Shown: positions 10,001 through 16,950 of the stretch, in pieces
Numbering within the stretch: position 1 is the stretch's first letter
Layout: the number at the start of each line of letters is the position of its first letter
Assembly (NCBI RefSeq): GCF_021431925.1
Contig: NZ_CP090373.1
Location: 1 to 64,000, forward strand
DNA length: 64,000 nt
Direction: 5' to 3'
Origin: Halobaculum sp. CBA1158
Lineage (GTDB): Archaea; Halobacteriota; Halobacteria; Halobacteriales; Haloferacaceae
Made by a program: the position numbers and the translations under genes
Notes under the pieces: generated by a model
The model's input: only the letters and a program-made list of their open reading frames with translations
Told to the model about the DNA's origin: nothing
Database searches by the model: none

Positions 10001-11394
10001 TCAGACGCCTCTTTGACGACGTCGACGCCGAGCCACCATCGTATGATGCACTCGCGGACATCCGAGAACGATCACGATACCTTGATACGACCGTCGATAT
10101 CGACGCCGACGAGCTCCGCATCCGGCTCACTGAAGCCGGAGAAGAGGTCGCGACACCCGATACAGGTAGCGTGCAGGCCGCCGGTGGGAGTGCCCACGAC
10201 GCAGCACTCCGCCAAATCGAGGAAGAACTCACTGCACTCGGTTTCACCGTCTCGATCCTCGCACAGGATGGCGGCGAGAAACCTGACGCGAGGGCGAGCC
10301 ACCCCGACGTTGCCGATCGATTCGCCATCGAAGTCGAAACGACGACACCCGAGAATCCCGCAAAGGTACTCACGAACCTCCGGAAAGCCCAAGAGGCAGG
10401 GAATATCCCGCTGTTTGTCGTTCGCCCCGGAACAGACGAAACTGAGTGGGCTGAGCGCGTTGACGGCATTCTCACACCACCCGTCCGTACCCTCCAGAAT
10501 GGTGAGACGCGATTCTACACGACTGACTCGAATCTCACGTTCAACGGTGGGGCAACCGAAGAAGGTGGAGTGACGGCTGTCCGACCAGCGACCGGGGACG
10601 AGAACGGGACCCAGAATATCTGGCAGCGTGATGGCGACGAGATCGTCCTTCGTGATGCCAGCGGGACGGAACACATCCGCCTCGAGTCGCTTGGAAAACT
10701 CTCGAAAGATCGTGTTCCAGCTATCTACAGCTACGACCACGCTGCCGACGAGTACGTCGTATACGAGCACGGTGAACAACACATCTACGAGACGAAATCG
10801 GCGTTCGAGGACGACTGGATTCGGATCAAAAAGCCGTTCGTTCCGGAAGACGAGTTCTCCACCCCAGAGTACAGCTGCGACAGCTACGTAATCGTGATTC
10901 TTGCCGATGAGAAGTCATCAGTCGTCTACACGGACGGGACAACGAAACCTCTCACAACCCTACTTGATCACTCAACCGCCCACAATGAATCAGAGGGGGA
11001 CTTCAAAAACGACGACGAAAATAGTGACCGGGCGGAGACTGACTATCGGGCCGAATCTGCTCCGGGAGAGGATATGCCGAGGGAAGATTCCTCAGAGCAA
11101 ATCTCCCAAACTAACGGGAGTGAACTCGATCACGACGCGGACGATTTCGAGTCATTCGTTGACGTGTACGTTACCGAAGAAGAGGACGCGGAACTCCCGA
11201 AGGATGATCTCTATAATGCGTATCGGATATGGGCAATCAGACACGACAAAGAAGTTCAATCGAAAGCGTGGTTCTCCCGTTCTCTCGGGGAGTTCGTAAC
11301 GTATGATACGAGTCGGATTCGTCAAAACGGAACCCGCGTGAACTGCTATACAGGTATTTCGCTCACGGCAGCAGGGCAACAGTTGATTGAATGA
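7012..11394 (+). CDS. Giant VirD4/TraD-HerA-like coupling ATPase with C-terminal nuclease-like domain
   Basis: 1,460 residues. A Walker A (GTTGSGKSK) near residue 505 and a Walker B-like strand (LLVDEAAS) near 785 define a VirD4/TraG-TraD or HerA-type motor, expected to bring DNA to the VirB4 machine. Roughly 500 residues precede the motor, much longer than in classical VirD4. After residue about 1060 comes a segment (DAALRQIEEEL...) with ...PDARAS... and ...FAIEVETTT.... Its D-x(n)-ExE pattern resembles the restriction-endonuclease-like fold and may bind DNA. The start at 7012 overlaps the virB4 stop by 8 nt. No relaxase is visible nearby. Confidence 0.8.
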   Translation: MREYLRVTPTSERLNPERLPQALESLHKLTSTDSAGLADKLNPLHSDTPLRFEFLALSEGKDDPVEFYYGADDHLDTLEKRLRSVYPETFDIERTEVDIASRLVQPVEFDRETFVEHYEAGDLQYEFDPDEQYERGTDDNKQSGPGDAESVADGGTVGDQSADHFIEIGDTALELAPPDAIPEDEPLTTLAKPTVTSEGTILARPATESVSPLGVRWQGSATRKQDWMTSLSPFTADDEAELPAVDQPGGALASLVDHLMEATAPVAFQVVFQRRESWQSDADLRKEDVIDGRDTLAQEIIGSLFELDDQSESRDRNQLSDAVAKRVAAIEAKNPKRSFTANIRAVGIPSGGGGRDDLGERMQSLVPVFDPLDGPYYQVAAERLRDSGLRAATKERNARAALQRLLDREITAGRGTTRPEFVLSGRELAHFVLVPSSEQLTVEGARGTRAEQQSRNPLPRPHQDLMSEFRDGMAIGYALDDTGEAEDVPTHIPPGLLPTHYGRFGTTGSGKSKALINDMLSLYDNTEGPTILIIPKNDDMAQNYMRAHARRFGMTDLEENVIHFPIPDVLPGFSFFDLEPSMESGRRREDAVQRKADHYEEILKLVMGTDRYERATVAPTLIKTLIKALFDEEYGRENGLYRASTDYFAHRQLEHVVDQLWEAGPPNENIGDAPRSSDEEVTRTIRRQLQLDPNTFANVMGGVGNRLAYISQDTHLRQIFNNTENQFDFRDVLDEDTVILFDLGDLRDDAARIMTGVILTNLDAALKDRKQALSQHSDDYVVNLLVDEAASVVVSDIMNDLLEKGRGFRLSVGLSMQFPEQMEAEGGRKIYLNALNNIGSSLIGKINVDRELARAMAHEEMDPADFANRIRSLPRGEWIASLPSPTFGETGPYPFSLEPLPIPPGHPESESPLTEREEEQFTETLSSMHEHISDEHGVPAATDASTTRTPTDVHEVLNIGSDDLDVAIAKVVRSLQLREGCREENGWVAVEAVDDELRRLFDDVDAEPPSYDALADIRERSRYLDTTVDIDADELRIRLTEAGEEVATPDTGSVQAAGGSAHDAALRQIEEELTALGFTVSILAQDGGEKPDARASHPDVADRFAIEVETTTPENPAKVLTNLRKAQEAGNIPLFVVRPGTDETEWAERVDGILTPPVRTLQNGETRFYTTDSNLTFNGGATEEGGVTAVRPATGDENGTQNIWQRDGDEIVLRDASGTEHIRLESLGKLSKDRVPAIYSYDHAADEYVVYEHGEQHIYETKSAFEDDWIRIKKPFVPEDEFSTPEYSCDSYVIVILADEKSSVVYTDGTTKPLTTLLDHSTAHNESEGDFKNDDENSDRAETDYRAESAPGEDMPREDSSEQISQTNGSELDHDADDFESFVDVYVTEEEDAELPKDDLYNAYRIWAIRHDKEVQSKAWFSRSLGEFVTYDTSRIRQNGTRVNCYTGISLTAAGQQLIE

Positions 11395-11404
11395 AGAGAA
11401 ATCT

Positions 11405-11839
11405 ATGAGGTACTTGAATTCGAGACGGGTCATCAAAAAATCGCCCGAAGGCGTTGCCGGTCAGGGAAAACGACCAGTAACAGCACGAGAGGGTAAGAAT
11501 CAAGAGTTAATGCTCGGTTATGGACCGAGAAAACCGCAAGACGGAACCGCCGGTCAGGGCATCTGGGAAGGGCAACAGTATCTAACATCAAGTGAACATA
11601 CGAAATCGCAGGACGGCACTGCTGGTCAGGGGAAATTAAGAAAGGGTACTCCCGCCCGCATCAGCGGTCAGGGGAAAAACCACCAGACGGCGAAGCTGGT
11701 CAGGGGTATCACCGAGCGAAAACCAACTAGGATAGAACGGGGGGTCCCCGTTGGGACCAAGGGATTGGATCGAGACGTAACGCAGAGAGCGTTCTGTGCT
11801 GGCTCAGAGCCAGTGAGAGCCATGCGAGGTCCTACGTGA
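11405..11839 (+). CDS. Possible small repeat protein (doubtful)
   Basis: An open frame of 144 codons fills the gap between the coupling ATPase and the primase-like gene and ends within the next start region (TGA at 11837-11839 overlaps an upstream GTG at 11836). Its protein would carry repeated Gly-Gln-Gly motifs (GVAGQGK, GTAGQGI, GTAGQGK, RISGQGK). The composition is basic and unlike the acidic proteins around it. A fifth copy of the DNA repeat is out of frame. The repeats may therefore be DNA or RNA signals rather than protein; I consider coding unlikely. Confidence 0.2.
   Translation: MRYLNSRRVIKKSPEGVAGQGKRPVTAREGKNQELMLGYGPRKPQDGTAGQGIWEGQQYLTSSEHTKSQDGTAGQGKLRKGTPARISGQGKNHQTAKLVRGITERKPTRIERGVPVGTKGLDRDVTQRAFCAGSEPVRAMRGPT
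11440..11710 (+). repeat. Five imperfect direct repeats centred on GGTCAGGG
   Basis: GGTCAGGG cores occur at 11459-11466, 11552-11559, 11624-11631, 11666-11673 and 11698-11705. Three to four of them share an upstream arm of the type CGCnnGACGGnnnnGCYG. Spacing shrinks along the array (93, 72, 42, 32 nt). The block lies between the coupling ATPase and the primase-like gene. Two palindromes follow before the next gene: GGTCCC-cgtt-GGGACC near 11744 and CTGGCTC-a-GAGCCAG at 11799-11813. Possible roles are an iteron-like protein-binding region, a transfer origin, or a structured RNA. Confidence 0.65.
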
Positions 11840-11841
11840 GG

Positions 11842-13086
11842 ATGAGTGACCCTATCGTCAACGAGCCGGAGGCGATTCCGGAGACGTTACGCGAACGCGA
11901 CCAGTGGGTGTGCTGGCGCGAGGAAGAGCGAGACGGCAAACCGACGAAGATTCCGGTGACGCCAGGGGCTGGGGGGTTCGCGTCAGCAACAGAGTCGGAG
12001 ACCTGGGCGAGTTTCGAGGCAGCACTCGACTACAGCGAGACAGAGCACGCCGATGGTATCGGGTTCGTGTTTACTGACGACGACTCCATCGTCGGCGTCG
12101 ATCTGGACGACTGCCGCGATCCCGAGACAGACGACGTCGACGACGCAGCACTGGACATCATTGAGCGACTCGACTCCTACACCGAGGTGTCACCGTCCGG
12201 TACCGGCTATCACGTCCTGATCACTGGCGCACTCCCCGAGGGGCGGAACCGGCGCGGGAGCGTCGAATTGTACGACACGGCACGCTTTTTCACCGTCACT
12301 GGCGACCACGTCGAGTGGACACCAACGCGCGTTGCACGCCGGCAGGACGCGCTCACAGCGATTCATCGCGAGTACGTCCAGGACACAGAGCGTGACACAG
12401 CATCCGAGTCCGAGCAGCGTGATGGCGCTGACGACGAATCACCGACGACCGGTGCAGCCGACGTCGACCTCGAAGACGAGGACCTTCTCGAGAAAGCGCG
12501 AAACGCATCGAACGGCGAGAAGTTCGAGCGGCTCTGGAACGGGAATACGGTCGGCTACGACAGTCAGTCCGAGGCCGACATGGCGCTGTGCTGTTTGCTG
12601 GCGTTCTGGACCGGTGGTGACCGGACCCAAATGGAGCAGCTGTTCCGCCAGTCGGGATTGATGCGGGAGAAGTGGGACGAGGTCCACTACGCTGACGGGT
12701 CGACGTACGGCGAGAAGACCATCGAACGAGCGATTGCGACCACGTCGGAGTTCTACGACACGGACGCCGCAGATCCCCACGGCACACCTGACGGTGTCAC
12801 AACTGGCGGTACGCCTGACGAGGCAGACCGGAGTCGTGCGTATCTGTCGGAGAAAAACCGCTTGTTGAGCGAGCGCGTCGACGAACTCGAGGCAACACTC
12901 GAACAGAAGACTGAGCGGATCGAGACCCTCGAAGCAGAAATCGAACGACTCACCGACGAACTCGCAGCCCGTGATCAGGAGACTGCGCAATCCCACGAGG
13001 AAGATTCCGGTACCGCGAGCGAGACCGGTGATGACTCAGAGCCAGCCTCTTTGTTGAGTCGATTCTTCAGTGGTCGGTCCGAGTAG
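11842..13086 (+). CDS. NrS-1-type primase-polymerase-like protein
   Basis: 414 residues. The N-terminal part contains the primase-polymerase type acidic strand VGVDLDDC (about residues 84-91) and a following SGTGYHV motif (about 119-125), as in the phage NrS-1 polymerase/PrimPol family. A helical middle domain (about 215-300, with LLAFWTGGD and EKTIERAI) matches the helical bundle domain linked to these enzymes. A coiled coil (about 335-385) precedes an acidic tail. No helicase domain is fused. It probably makes primers or copies DNA for plasmid replication or transfer. ATG 11842 is preferred over GTG 11836. Confidence 0.75.
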   Translation: MSDPIVNEPEAIPETLRERDQWVCWREEERDGKPTKIPVTPGAGGFASATESETWASFEAALDYSETEHADGIGFVFTDDDSIVGVDLDDCRDPETDDVDDAALDIIERLDSYTEVSPSGTGYHVLITGALPEGRNRRGSVELYDTARFFTVTGDHVEWTPTRVARRQDALTAIHREYVQDTERDTASESEQRDGADDESPTTGAADVDLEDEDLLEKARNASNGEKFERLWNGNTVGYDSQSEADMALCCLLAFWTGGDRTQMEQLFRQSGLMREKWDEVHYADGSTYGEKTIERAIATTSEFYDTDAADPHGTPDGVTTGGTPDEADRSRAYLSEKNRLLSERVDELEATLEQKTERIETLEAEIERLTDELAARDQETAQSHEEDSGTASETGDDSEPASLLSRFFSGRSE

Positions 13087-13152
13087 TGGCGCCGCTTCAC
13101 CGCCATCCGAAAAGCCCTCCCTCGAGCGTTCTGATTCCGTGAGCCGAGAAGG

Positions 13153-13193
13153 TTAACCAACAGACTCGGTGTGCCACGCTGTTTGTTGGTTAA
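13153..13193. promoter_or_regulatory. Dispersed inverted repeat, copy A (TTAACCAAC-N23-GTTGGTTAA)
   Basis: Arms at 13153-13161 and 13185-13193, separated by 23 bp. In this copy the symmetry extends to 12 bp on each side (GGTTAACCAACA / TGTTGGTTAACC). It lies between the primase-like gene and the winged-helix gene that starts 104 bp further on. Same family as the sites at 22315, 42802, 45405, 47009, 48039 and 51395. Confidence 0.85.
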
Positions 13194-13297
13194 CCACGCT
13201 CAATCTCGCCGCAAAACGAGGGCTAGCATAGGATACAGTAGTTCAGGAAACTATTCCTCGAAGTAAGAACTATATCCTTCGATCTACAAGCCCACGT

Positions 13298-13831
13298 ATG
13301 TCCGAGACAGACGCCGCCGATGGGCCGCCCCCCTTCGAGGAGCCGTTCAGCAGCGACGACGTCGAACAGCGCATCTACGGCACCATCCTACAGACCCGCG
13401 AGCCGACGACGGCGAGCGCGATCGCCGATAGCGCCGACTGTGACCCCAAGACCGCCCGGAAGTATCTGGGGTGGTTCGACGACCTCGGCATTGTCACCCG
13501 ACACGATGGCCATCCAGCCACGTACGAACGCAATGACGCGTATTTCGAGTGGCGACGCATCAACCAGCTCGCAGCCGACCACTCCGTCGAGGAACTCCAG
13601 GACCGCGTTCGTGAGCTGACGACGCGCATCACCGAGTACGAGGCGACGTACGACGCCGCGTCACCGGCCGGAGTCGATGCCGTCGCCGCTGCGGAGGACA
13701 GCGACGAACGGACCATCGACGACGTGTACAGCGACCTCGCCGACTGGGCGACCGCCCGCGAGGAGCGAGACCGCTACGAGCGCGCACGCCAGCAACGCAC
13801 GGGTGGCGAGCGCGAACAGGCATCCGGGTAG
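13298..13831 (+). CDS. Winged-helix DNA-binding protein (pair 1, possible antitoxin/regulator)
   Basis: 177 residues. Residues about 17-80 form a winged-helix pattern with a recognition-helix-like stretch (PKTARKYLGWFDDLG). They are followed by a helical segment with heptad character and an Arg/Glu-rich tail. It resembles haloarchaeal winged-helix proteins (DUF7342-like). A second related protein is encoded at 20726-21277; both are followed by a related small TumE-like gene 8-17 nt downstream. The conserved pairing suggests a regulator or antitoxin with its partner. Inverted-repeat copy A lies upstream, so this protein is also a candidate ligand of that site. Confidence 0.7.
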   Translation: MSETDAADGPPPFEEPFSSDDVEQRIYGTILQTREPTTASAIADSADCDPKTARKYLGWFDDLGIVTRHDGHPATYERNDAYFEWRRINQLAADHSVEELQDRVRELTTRITEYEATYDAASPAGVDAVAAAEDSDERTIDDVYSDLADWATAREERDRYERARQQRTGGEREQASG

Positions 13832-13839
13832 CCCGCTCG

Positions 13840-14274
13840 ATGGTGCCACCGACAGATGATGGCGGGAGCCCTGCCCCCATCGATCGCCCCATCCTCGAGT
13901 TCCTTCAGACACGGCTCCAAGCCACCGGACAGGTCTCCGAAGCGGTCATCACGGATGCAAGCGGCCACCTCGAGCTTCAGGTCGTCTTTGCCTCATCGTA
14001 CTACCCAGCACCCGTCGACGACGCAACCCTGACTGTCCGATGGTACACGAACGACGACTTCACCATCCACTATCGAGAGGTCCATTCGGAGCACACCTGG
14101 GAATGCCGATGGGATCGGCATCCGAACCCCCACAATACGCGCGACCACTTCCATCCCCCACCCACCGCCCCGACGCCCGGTGACGATGACTCCTGGCCGA
14201 CCGATCATCGTGATGTCCTGCGACTCGTCCTCGACGAGGTCGAAGACCGGATTGCAGTACTGTGGAACGAATAG
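13840..14274 (+). CDS. TumE-like small protein (pair 1, possible toxin)
   Basis: 144 residues, starting 8 nt after the winged-helix gene. The middle contains a wide-spaced beta-rich pattern (LTVRWYTNDDFTIHY, then WECRWDRHPNPH and HFHPPP) and an amphipathic C-terminal helix. A His/Pro segment after a WDxHPN-type motif is reminiscent of the TumE toxin family. The related gene at 20220-20708 has the same order of elements (LEIRFWYP, YRINW, FHQDADHPDLGPCHIQLN). Function as a toxin is an inference from family resemblance and gene pairing. Confidence 0.55.
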   Translation: MVPPTDDGGSPAPIDRPILEFLQTRLQATGQVSEAVITDASGHLELQVVFASSYYPAPVDDATLTVRWYTNDDFTIHYREVHSEHTWECRWDRHPNPHNTRDHFHPPPTAPTPGDDDSWPTDHRDVLRLVLDEVEDRIAVLWNE

Positions 14275-14291
14275 GTGACTGCCCCCGCAGT

Positions 14292-14330
14292 GGCGTTTAT
14301 CGCGCCGACCAAGGGTGACGGCGCTCAGCG
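14292..14330 (+). promoter_or_regulatory. Leader element copy 1
   Basis: GTTTATCG is followed by a 5' arm GCGCC and a 3' arm GGCGC, 72 nt before the zinc-ribbon gene at 14403. It belongs to the leader family seen at 15025, 30811, 38401, 39374, 39844, 40614, 40891, 41330, 42859, 43928, 44377 and 47051. This is one of the weaker copies. Confidence 0.5.
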
Positions 14331-14402
14331 CGATGGGCACCACCAGGAGAGCCGTCGTGGTGTCCAGCCTGGTGTCAGCTGAGTGCAGTCACAGGTGAAT
14401 CC

Positions 14403-14891
14403 ATGTCTACGTTTAGTAACTCCGAGACAGCGAGTGCATCGCCGTCAGAAAACCACACGAGGCCACCCCGAGAGACCGAGGACACAGAGCCACAGACATC
14501 CTGGCCAGACGATACGAGCAGCGAGGATGGAACACCAACGCTCAGGATGGACCAATGTCCGGAGTGTGGGAACCGTCGCTTCGTCTCAAAACTCCTCGTG
14601 TACGAGATCACAGGCTACGACGAGGGCGGCGAGCAAGAATTCCGCCGCCAGCACGTCCGTGCAGAGTTCGAATACACCTGTAGCGAGTGCCAGACGACAC
14701 TCCGGACGCTTCCCGCAGAGCGCCGCGATTACTACGACGAAGTCGCGGTCCTCGAAACAGAACGGCGGGCAGCCCTCCGTGATCAACTCCGCCAGCTGGG
14801 GAGGCGGGTTTGGCAGCGCCTTGCAGCACGGACGACGTGGCTGGCACTCGGACTCGTGACACTCGTGACCGGGCTCATGATCGCCCTCTAA
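14403..14891 (+). CDS. Zinc-ribbon protein with C-terminal membrane helix
   Basis: 162 residues of unknown function. A polar Ser/Thr/Glu-rich start is followed by a zinc ribbon made of CPECGNRR (near residue 45) and CSECQTT (near 97). A basic helix and a final hydrophobic segment of about 20 residues (near 142-162) ending at the stop suggest a tail-anchored protein with the ribbon in the cytoplasm. It is a single gene between two leader elements. I do not recognise the family. Confidence 0.7.
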   Translation: MSTFSNSETASASPSENHTRPPRETEDTEPQTSWPDDTSSEDGTPTLRMDQCPECGNRRFVSKLLVYEITGYDEGGEQEFRRQHVRAEFEYTCSECQTTLRTLPAERRDYYDEVAVLETERRAALRDQLRQLGRRVWQRLAARTTWLALGLVTLVTGLMIAL

Positions 14892-15024
14892 CAGACCGAC
14901 AGGGACCGACAGCAAGGGGTGGCTCACAGTAGGTGTTAGAGTAGCGTCATGCTCTCTTCCAACCAGGAACGAGGCTAGCTGAAGGCAGATCGCTGACGTA
15001 GGATATCGTGCCCGCACCGCAGGT

Positions 15025-15060
15025 GTGTCTATCGGCGCCAAGAGGCGTGAGGCGCGCTCG
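15025..15060 (+). promoter_or_regulatory. Leader element copy 2
   Basis: CTATCG is followed by a 5' arm GGCGCC and two possible 3' arms (GAGGCG and GAGGCGC) separated by TGA-type bases, 25 nt before the gene at 15086. Either 3' arm can pair with the 5' arm, as in the stronger members of this family. Confidence 0.6.
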
Positions 15061-15085
15061 AAGCGCGTGCAGAAGGTGAGTTCCT

Positions 15086-15376
15086 ATGTCTGGTCAAGAT
15101 ATCATCGACGACACGACAGGCGACTACGACCGGCTCGAAACCGAACTCGTTGCACAGGATCGGGATGCGTCCCGAGTCGCGACGGCGGACATCGATGAGG
15201 CGACTGCCCGCCGTCTCGTTGGCGACCTTGTCGAGGACGATGTGGTGACGCCGATCCCTGACCAACGCATTCTCGTCCACGAGCCCAGTAGCAAGCCCTT
15301 CGAGTCGATCACCCAGCTCGCCGTGTTCCATCGTGGCTGGCAGGCCGCCACCGACGCCGACGCGGAGGACGACTGA
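15086..15376 (+). CDS. Small acidic hypothetical protein
   Basis: 96 residues, not recognised. Predicted mostly helical, with a short beta-like segment (VVTPIPDQRILVHEP) in the middle. Its stop overlaps the start of the next zinc-binding protein gene (ATGA at 15373-15379), so the two are co-translated. A leader element lies just upstream. Confidence 0.65.
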   Translation: MSGQDIIDDTTGDYDRLETELVAQDRDASRVATADIDEATARRLVGDLVEDDVVTPIPDQRILVHEPSSKPFESITQLAVFHRGWQAATDADAEDD

Positions 15377-15702
15377 TGCAACAGACGCTTTCTGGGTGTG
15401 CGTTCTGCGATTCACCGCCGGGTGCAGAGATGGGCGAGGCGCATACGTGGGGGAAAGACGAACGGGTGACGCACCCAATCTGTGTCGACTGTGCCACCCA
15501 GACGCGGTCGGATCCCGACGAGCGCGACCACCACGCCTGCGACGGCTGTGGGCTCGTCGTCGACGCCCTCGCGGCACTAACCCGGTTCCGCGTCGAACTC
15601 GGCCATCTCGAGGGGCCGCTCCAACTGTGTGCTCGCTGTAGCCCTGGTGGGCTCGCGACGTACTGGACGCGTGACCTCACGGAGCACCTCGTGGCCGAGT
15701 GA
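15376..15702 (+). CDS. Small zinc-binding protein with three CxxC-type knuckles
   Basis: 108 residues of unknown function. Cysteine pairs appear as CAFC (residues 8-11), CVDC (near 37), CDGCG (near 55) and CARC (near 88), enough for two zinc sites. The rest is acidic. Translationally coupled to the preceding gene by stop/start overlap. Such treble-clef-like mini proteins are common on haloarchaeal plasmids; the partner is unknown. Confidence 0.7.
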   Translation: MQQTLSGCAFCDSPPGAEMGEAHTWGKDERVTHPICVDCATQTRSDPDERDHHACDGCGLVVDALAALTRFRVELGHLEGPLQLCARCSPGGLATYWTRDLTEHLVAE

Positions 15703-15720
15703 CGCTTGGCCGAGTGAGGC

Positions 15721-15771
15721 TCACATCGTACACACGAAAACGGCTAAGTGCGTTGGCTCACAATGTACACA
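15721..15771 (+). promoter_or_regulatory. Paired operator-like repeats before the RHH/PIN toxin-antitoxin pair
   Basis: Two near-identical 14-mers, TCACATCGTACACA at 15721-15734 and TCACAATGTACACA at 15758-15771, start 37 bp apart. The second ends 2 nt before the antitoxin ATG. Each contains a TGTACA/CGTACA core. RHH antitoxins usually bind such paired sites to repress their own operon, so autoregulation is inferred. Confidence 0.55.
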
Positions 15772-15773
15772 TC

Positions 15774-16076
15774 ATGAGCACCGATAAGAAGCGCGTGCAG
15801 TTTCGGGCCCCCGATCGGCTCATCGACCGGGCCGACGCACTGGCCGCAGTCCTCGGGGAAGACCGAACAGATATCCTCGTGACCGCGCTTCGGGAGTACC
15901 TCCAAGACGCCGCTCACGACGACGCACTCACCCAGGAGATCGCTGCCGCCTATTACGACGATGAGATCACCTTCGAGCAACTCAAAGCGCTCGTCGGCGC
16001 CGAGGAGGCGGCAAACCTCCGAGTGTTGAAACAGCAGTTGGACGAGGACTTCATCGACGAGGTCGCCGACGCTTAG
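15774..16076 (+). CDS. Ribbon-helix-helix antitoxin-like protein
   Basis: 100 residues. The N-terminus (KKRVQFRAPDRLIDRADALA) followed by DRTDILVTALREYL fits a ribbon-helix-helix DNA-binding domain; the C-terminal helices would neutralise the PIN toxin encoded immediately downstream. The ATG at 15774 is chosen because an upstream in-frame start would cover the operator-like repeats. The toxin gene starts right after the stop with no gap. Role as a VapB-type antitoxin is inferred from domain and pairing. Confidence 0.8.
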   Translation: MSTDKKRVQFRAPDRLIDRADALAAVLGEDRTDILVTALREYLQDAAHDDALTQEIAAAYYDDEITFEQLKALVGAEEAANLRVLKQQLDEDFIDEVADA

Positions 16077-16589
16077 ATGTCGCGGCTTATCGCAGACGCC
16101 TCCGCCCTCGTGAGTCTCGGGATCGTTACTGACGACGACCCCGATCCACTCGCACTCTGTCTCTCCCGGTACGAGGTCGTCGTCCCAACAGCGGTCATCG
16201 ATGAACTCCGAGAAATTGCCTCGTACGATGACGTCCATGGACACGCCGCGTCCGCCGTCCTCGACCAAACGGAGTCATTCACGACACAGTCGGTCGAACT
16301 CGATGCCGAGTTTCCGCTCGATGACGGTGAGAACGCGGCGGTCACGCTCGCGAACGATCTCGATGCTGCGCTCTTCCTCTGTGACGAGTTCAACCAACTT
16401 GGCTTGATCCACGCCTCCCTCGCTGATACCAGGCTCGTCACAACACCGACGCTACTCTCGGTTCTCGTTCGAACTGAACACCTATCAGCTGCCGATGCGC
16501 GGCTGCTCCTCGATGCGATCAGTGACGCCCGTAGCTGGGGCACGAACAGTTACGTGCAGCGAGCTCGCTCGTTGCTCGAGGGGACCTAA
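16077..16589 (+). CDS. PIN-domain toxin (VapC-like)
   Basis: 170 residues. PIN-domain acidic residues are in place: D7 (ADASAL), E43 (DELRE), D83/E85 (DDGENAAV) and D103/E104 (LCDE), suggesting an Mg-dependent ribonuclease active site. It is longer than minimal VapC (about 130 residues) and its GENAAV pattern resembles the DUF3368 subgroup. It follows the RHH gene with no gap, the standard antitoxin-toxin order. Confidence 0.8.
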   Translation: MSRLIADASALVSLGIVTDDDPDPLALCLSRYEVVVPTAVIDELREIASYDDVHGHAASAVLDQTESFTTQSVELDAEFPLDDGENAAVTLANDLDAALFLCDEFNQLGLIHASLADTRLVTTPTLLSVLVRTEHLSAADARLLLDAISDARSWGTNSYVQRARSLLEGT

Positions 16590-16620
16590 CACCGTGGAGG
16601 ATCCTTCGAAGTGATTAGGA

Positions 16621-16950
16621 ATGTCCGATAACGACGCTCTCTACGACGTTTGTGAACGAACGAAGAATCCCGAGCACGCATCAGTTGATGACGTGGTCGA
16701 ACTCGTACTCGAGCGCGCACAGCATCCCCGGACGGAGCACCGAGATGCACATCTCGACGAGATGATGGCTACTGTCGTCGACAGGTACGGGACCGGCCCC
16801 GTCCGAACTGTTATCCAACGTATCCTCGTCGACCACCACCCCTTTCGGACTGCCACGCATGACCTCGAGATGCGTAACGTCGACGGTGTTCGTATCGGGA
16901 CAGCAGCCGGCCAGTTCCTTACAGAATTGAACGCGCAGCACGACGATTGA
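16621..16950 (+). CDS. Small acidic hypothetical protein
   Basis: 109 residues, not recognised. Mostly helical, with regular charged segments and no Cys pairs, signal or membrane segments. It starts 31 nt after the PIN toxin stop and may be read with that operon. The following 660 bp carry no gene. Confidence 0.5.
   Translation: MSDNDALYDVCERTKNPEHASVDDVVELVLERAQHPRTEHRDAHLDEMMATVVDRYGTGPVRTVIQRILVDHHPFRTATHDLEMRNVDGVRIGTAAGQFLTELNAQHDD

Noticed and set aside
11440-11710. CRISPR-like array
   Set aside because: Repeats are imperfect, only an 8-base core is fixed, spacing is irregular, and no cas genes are present.
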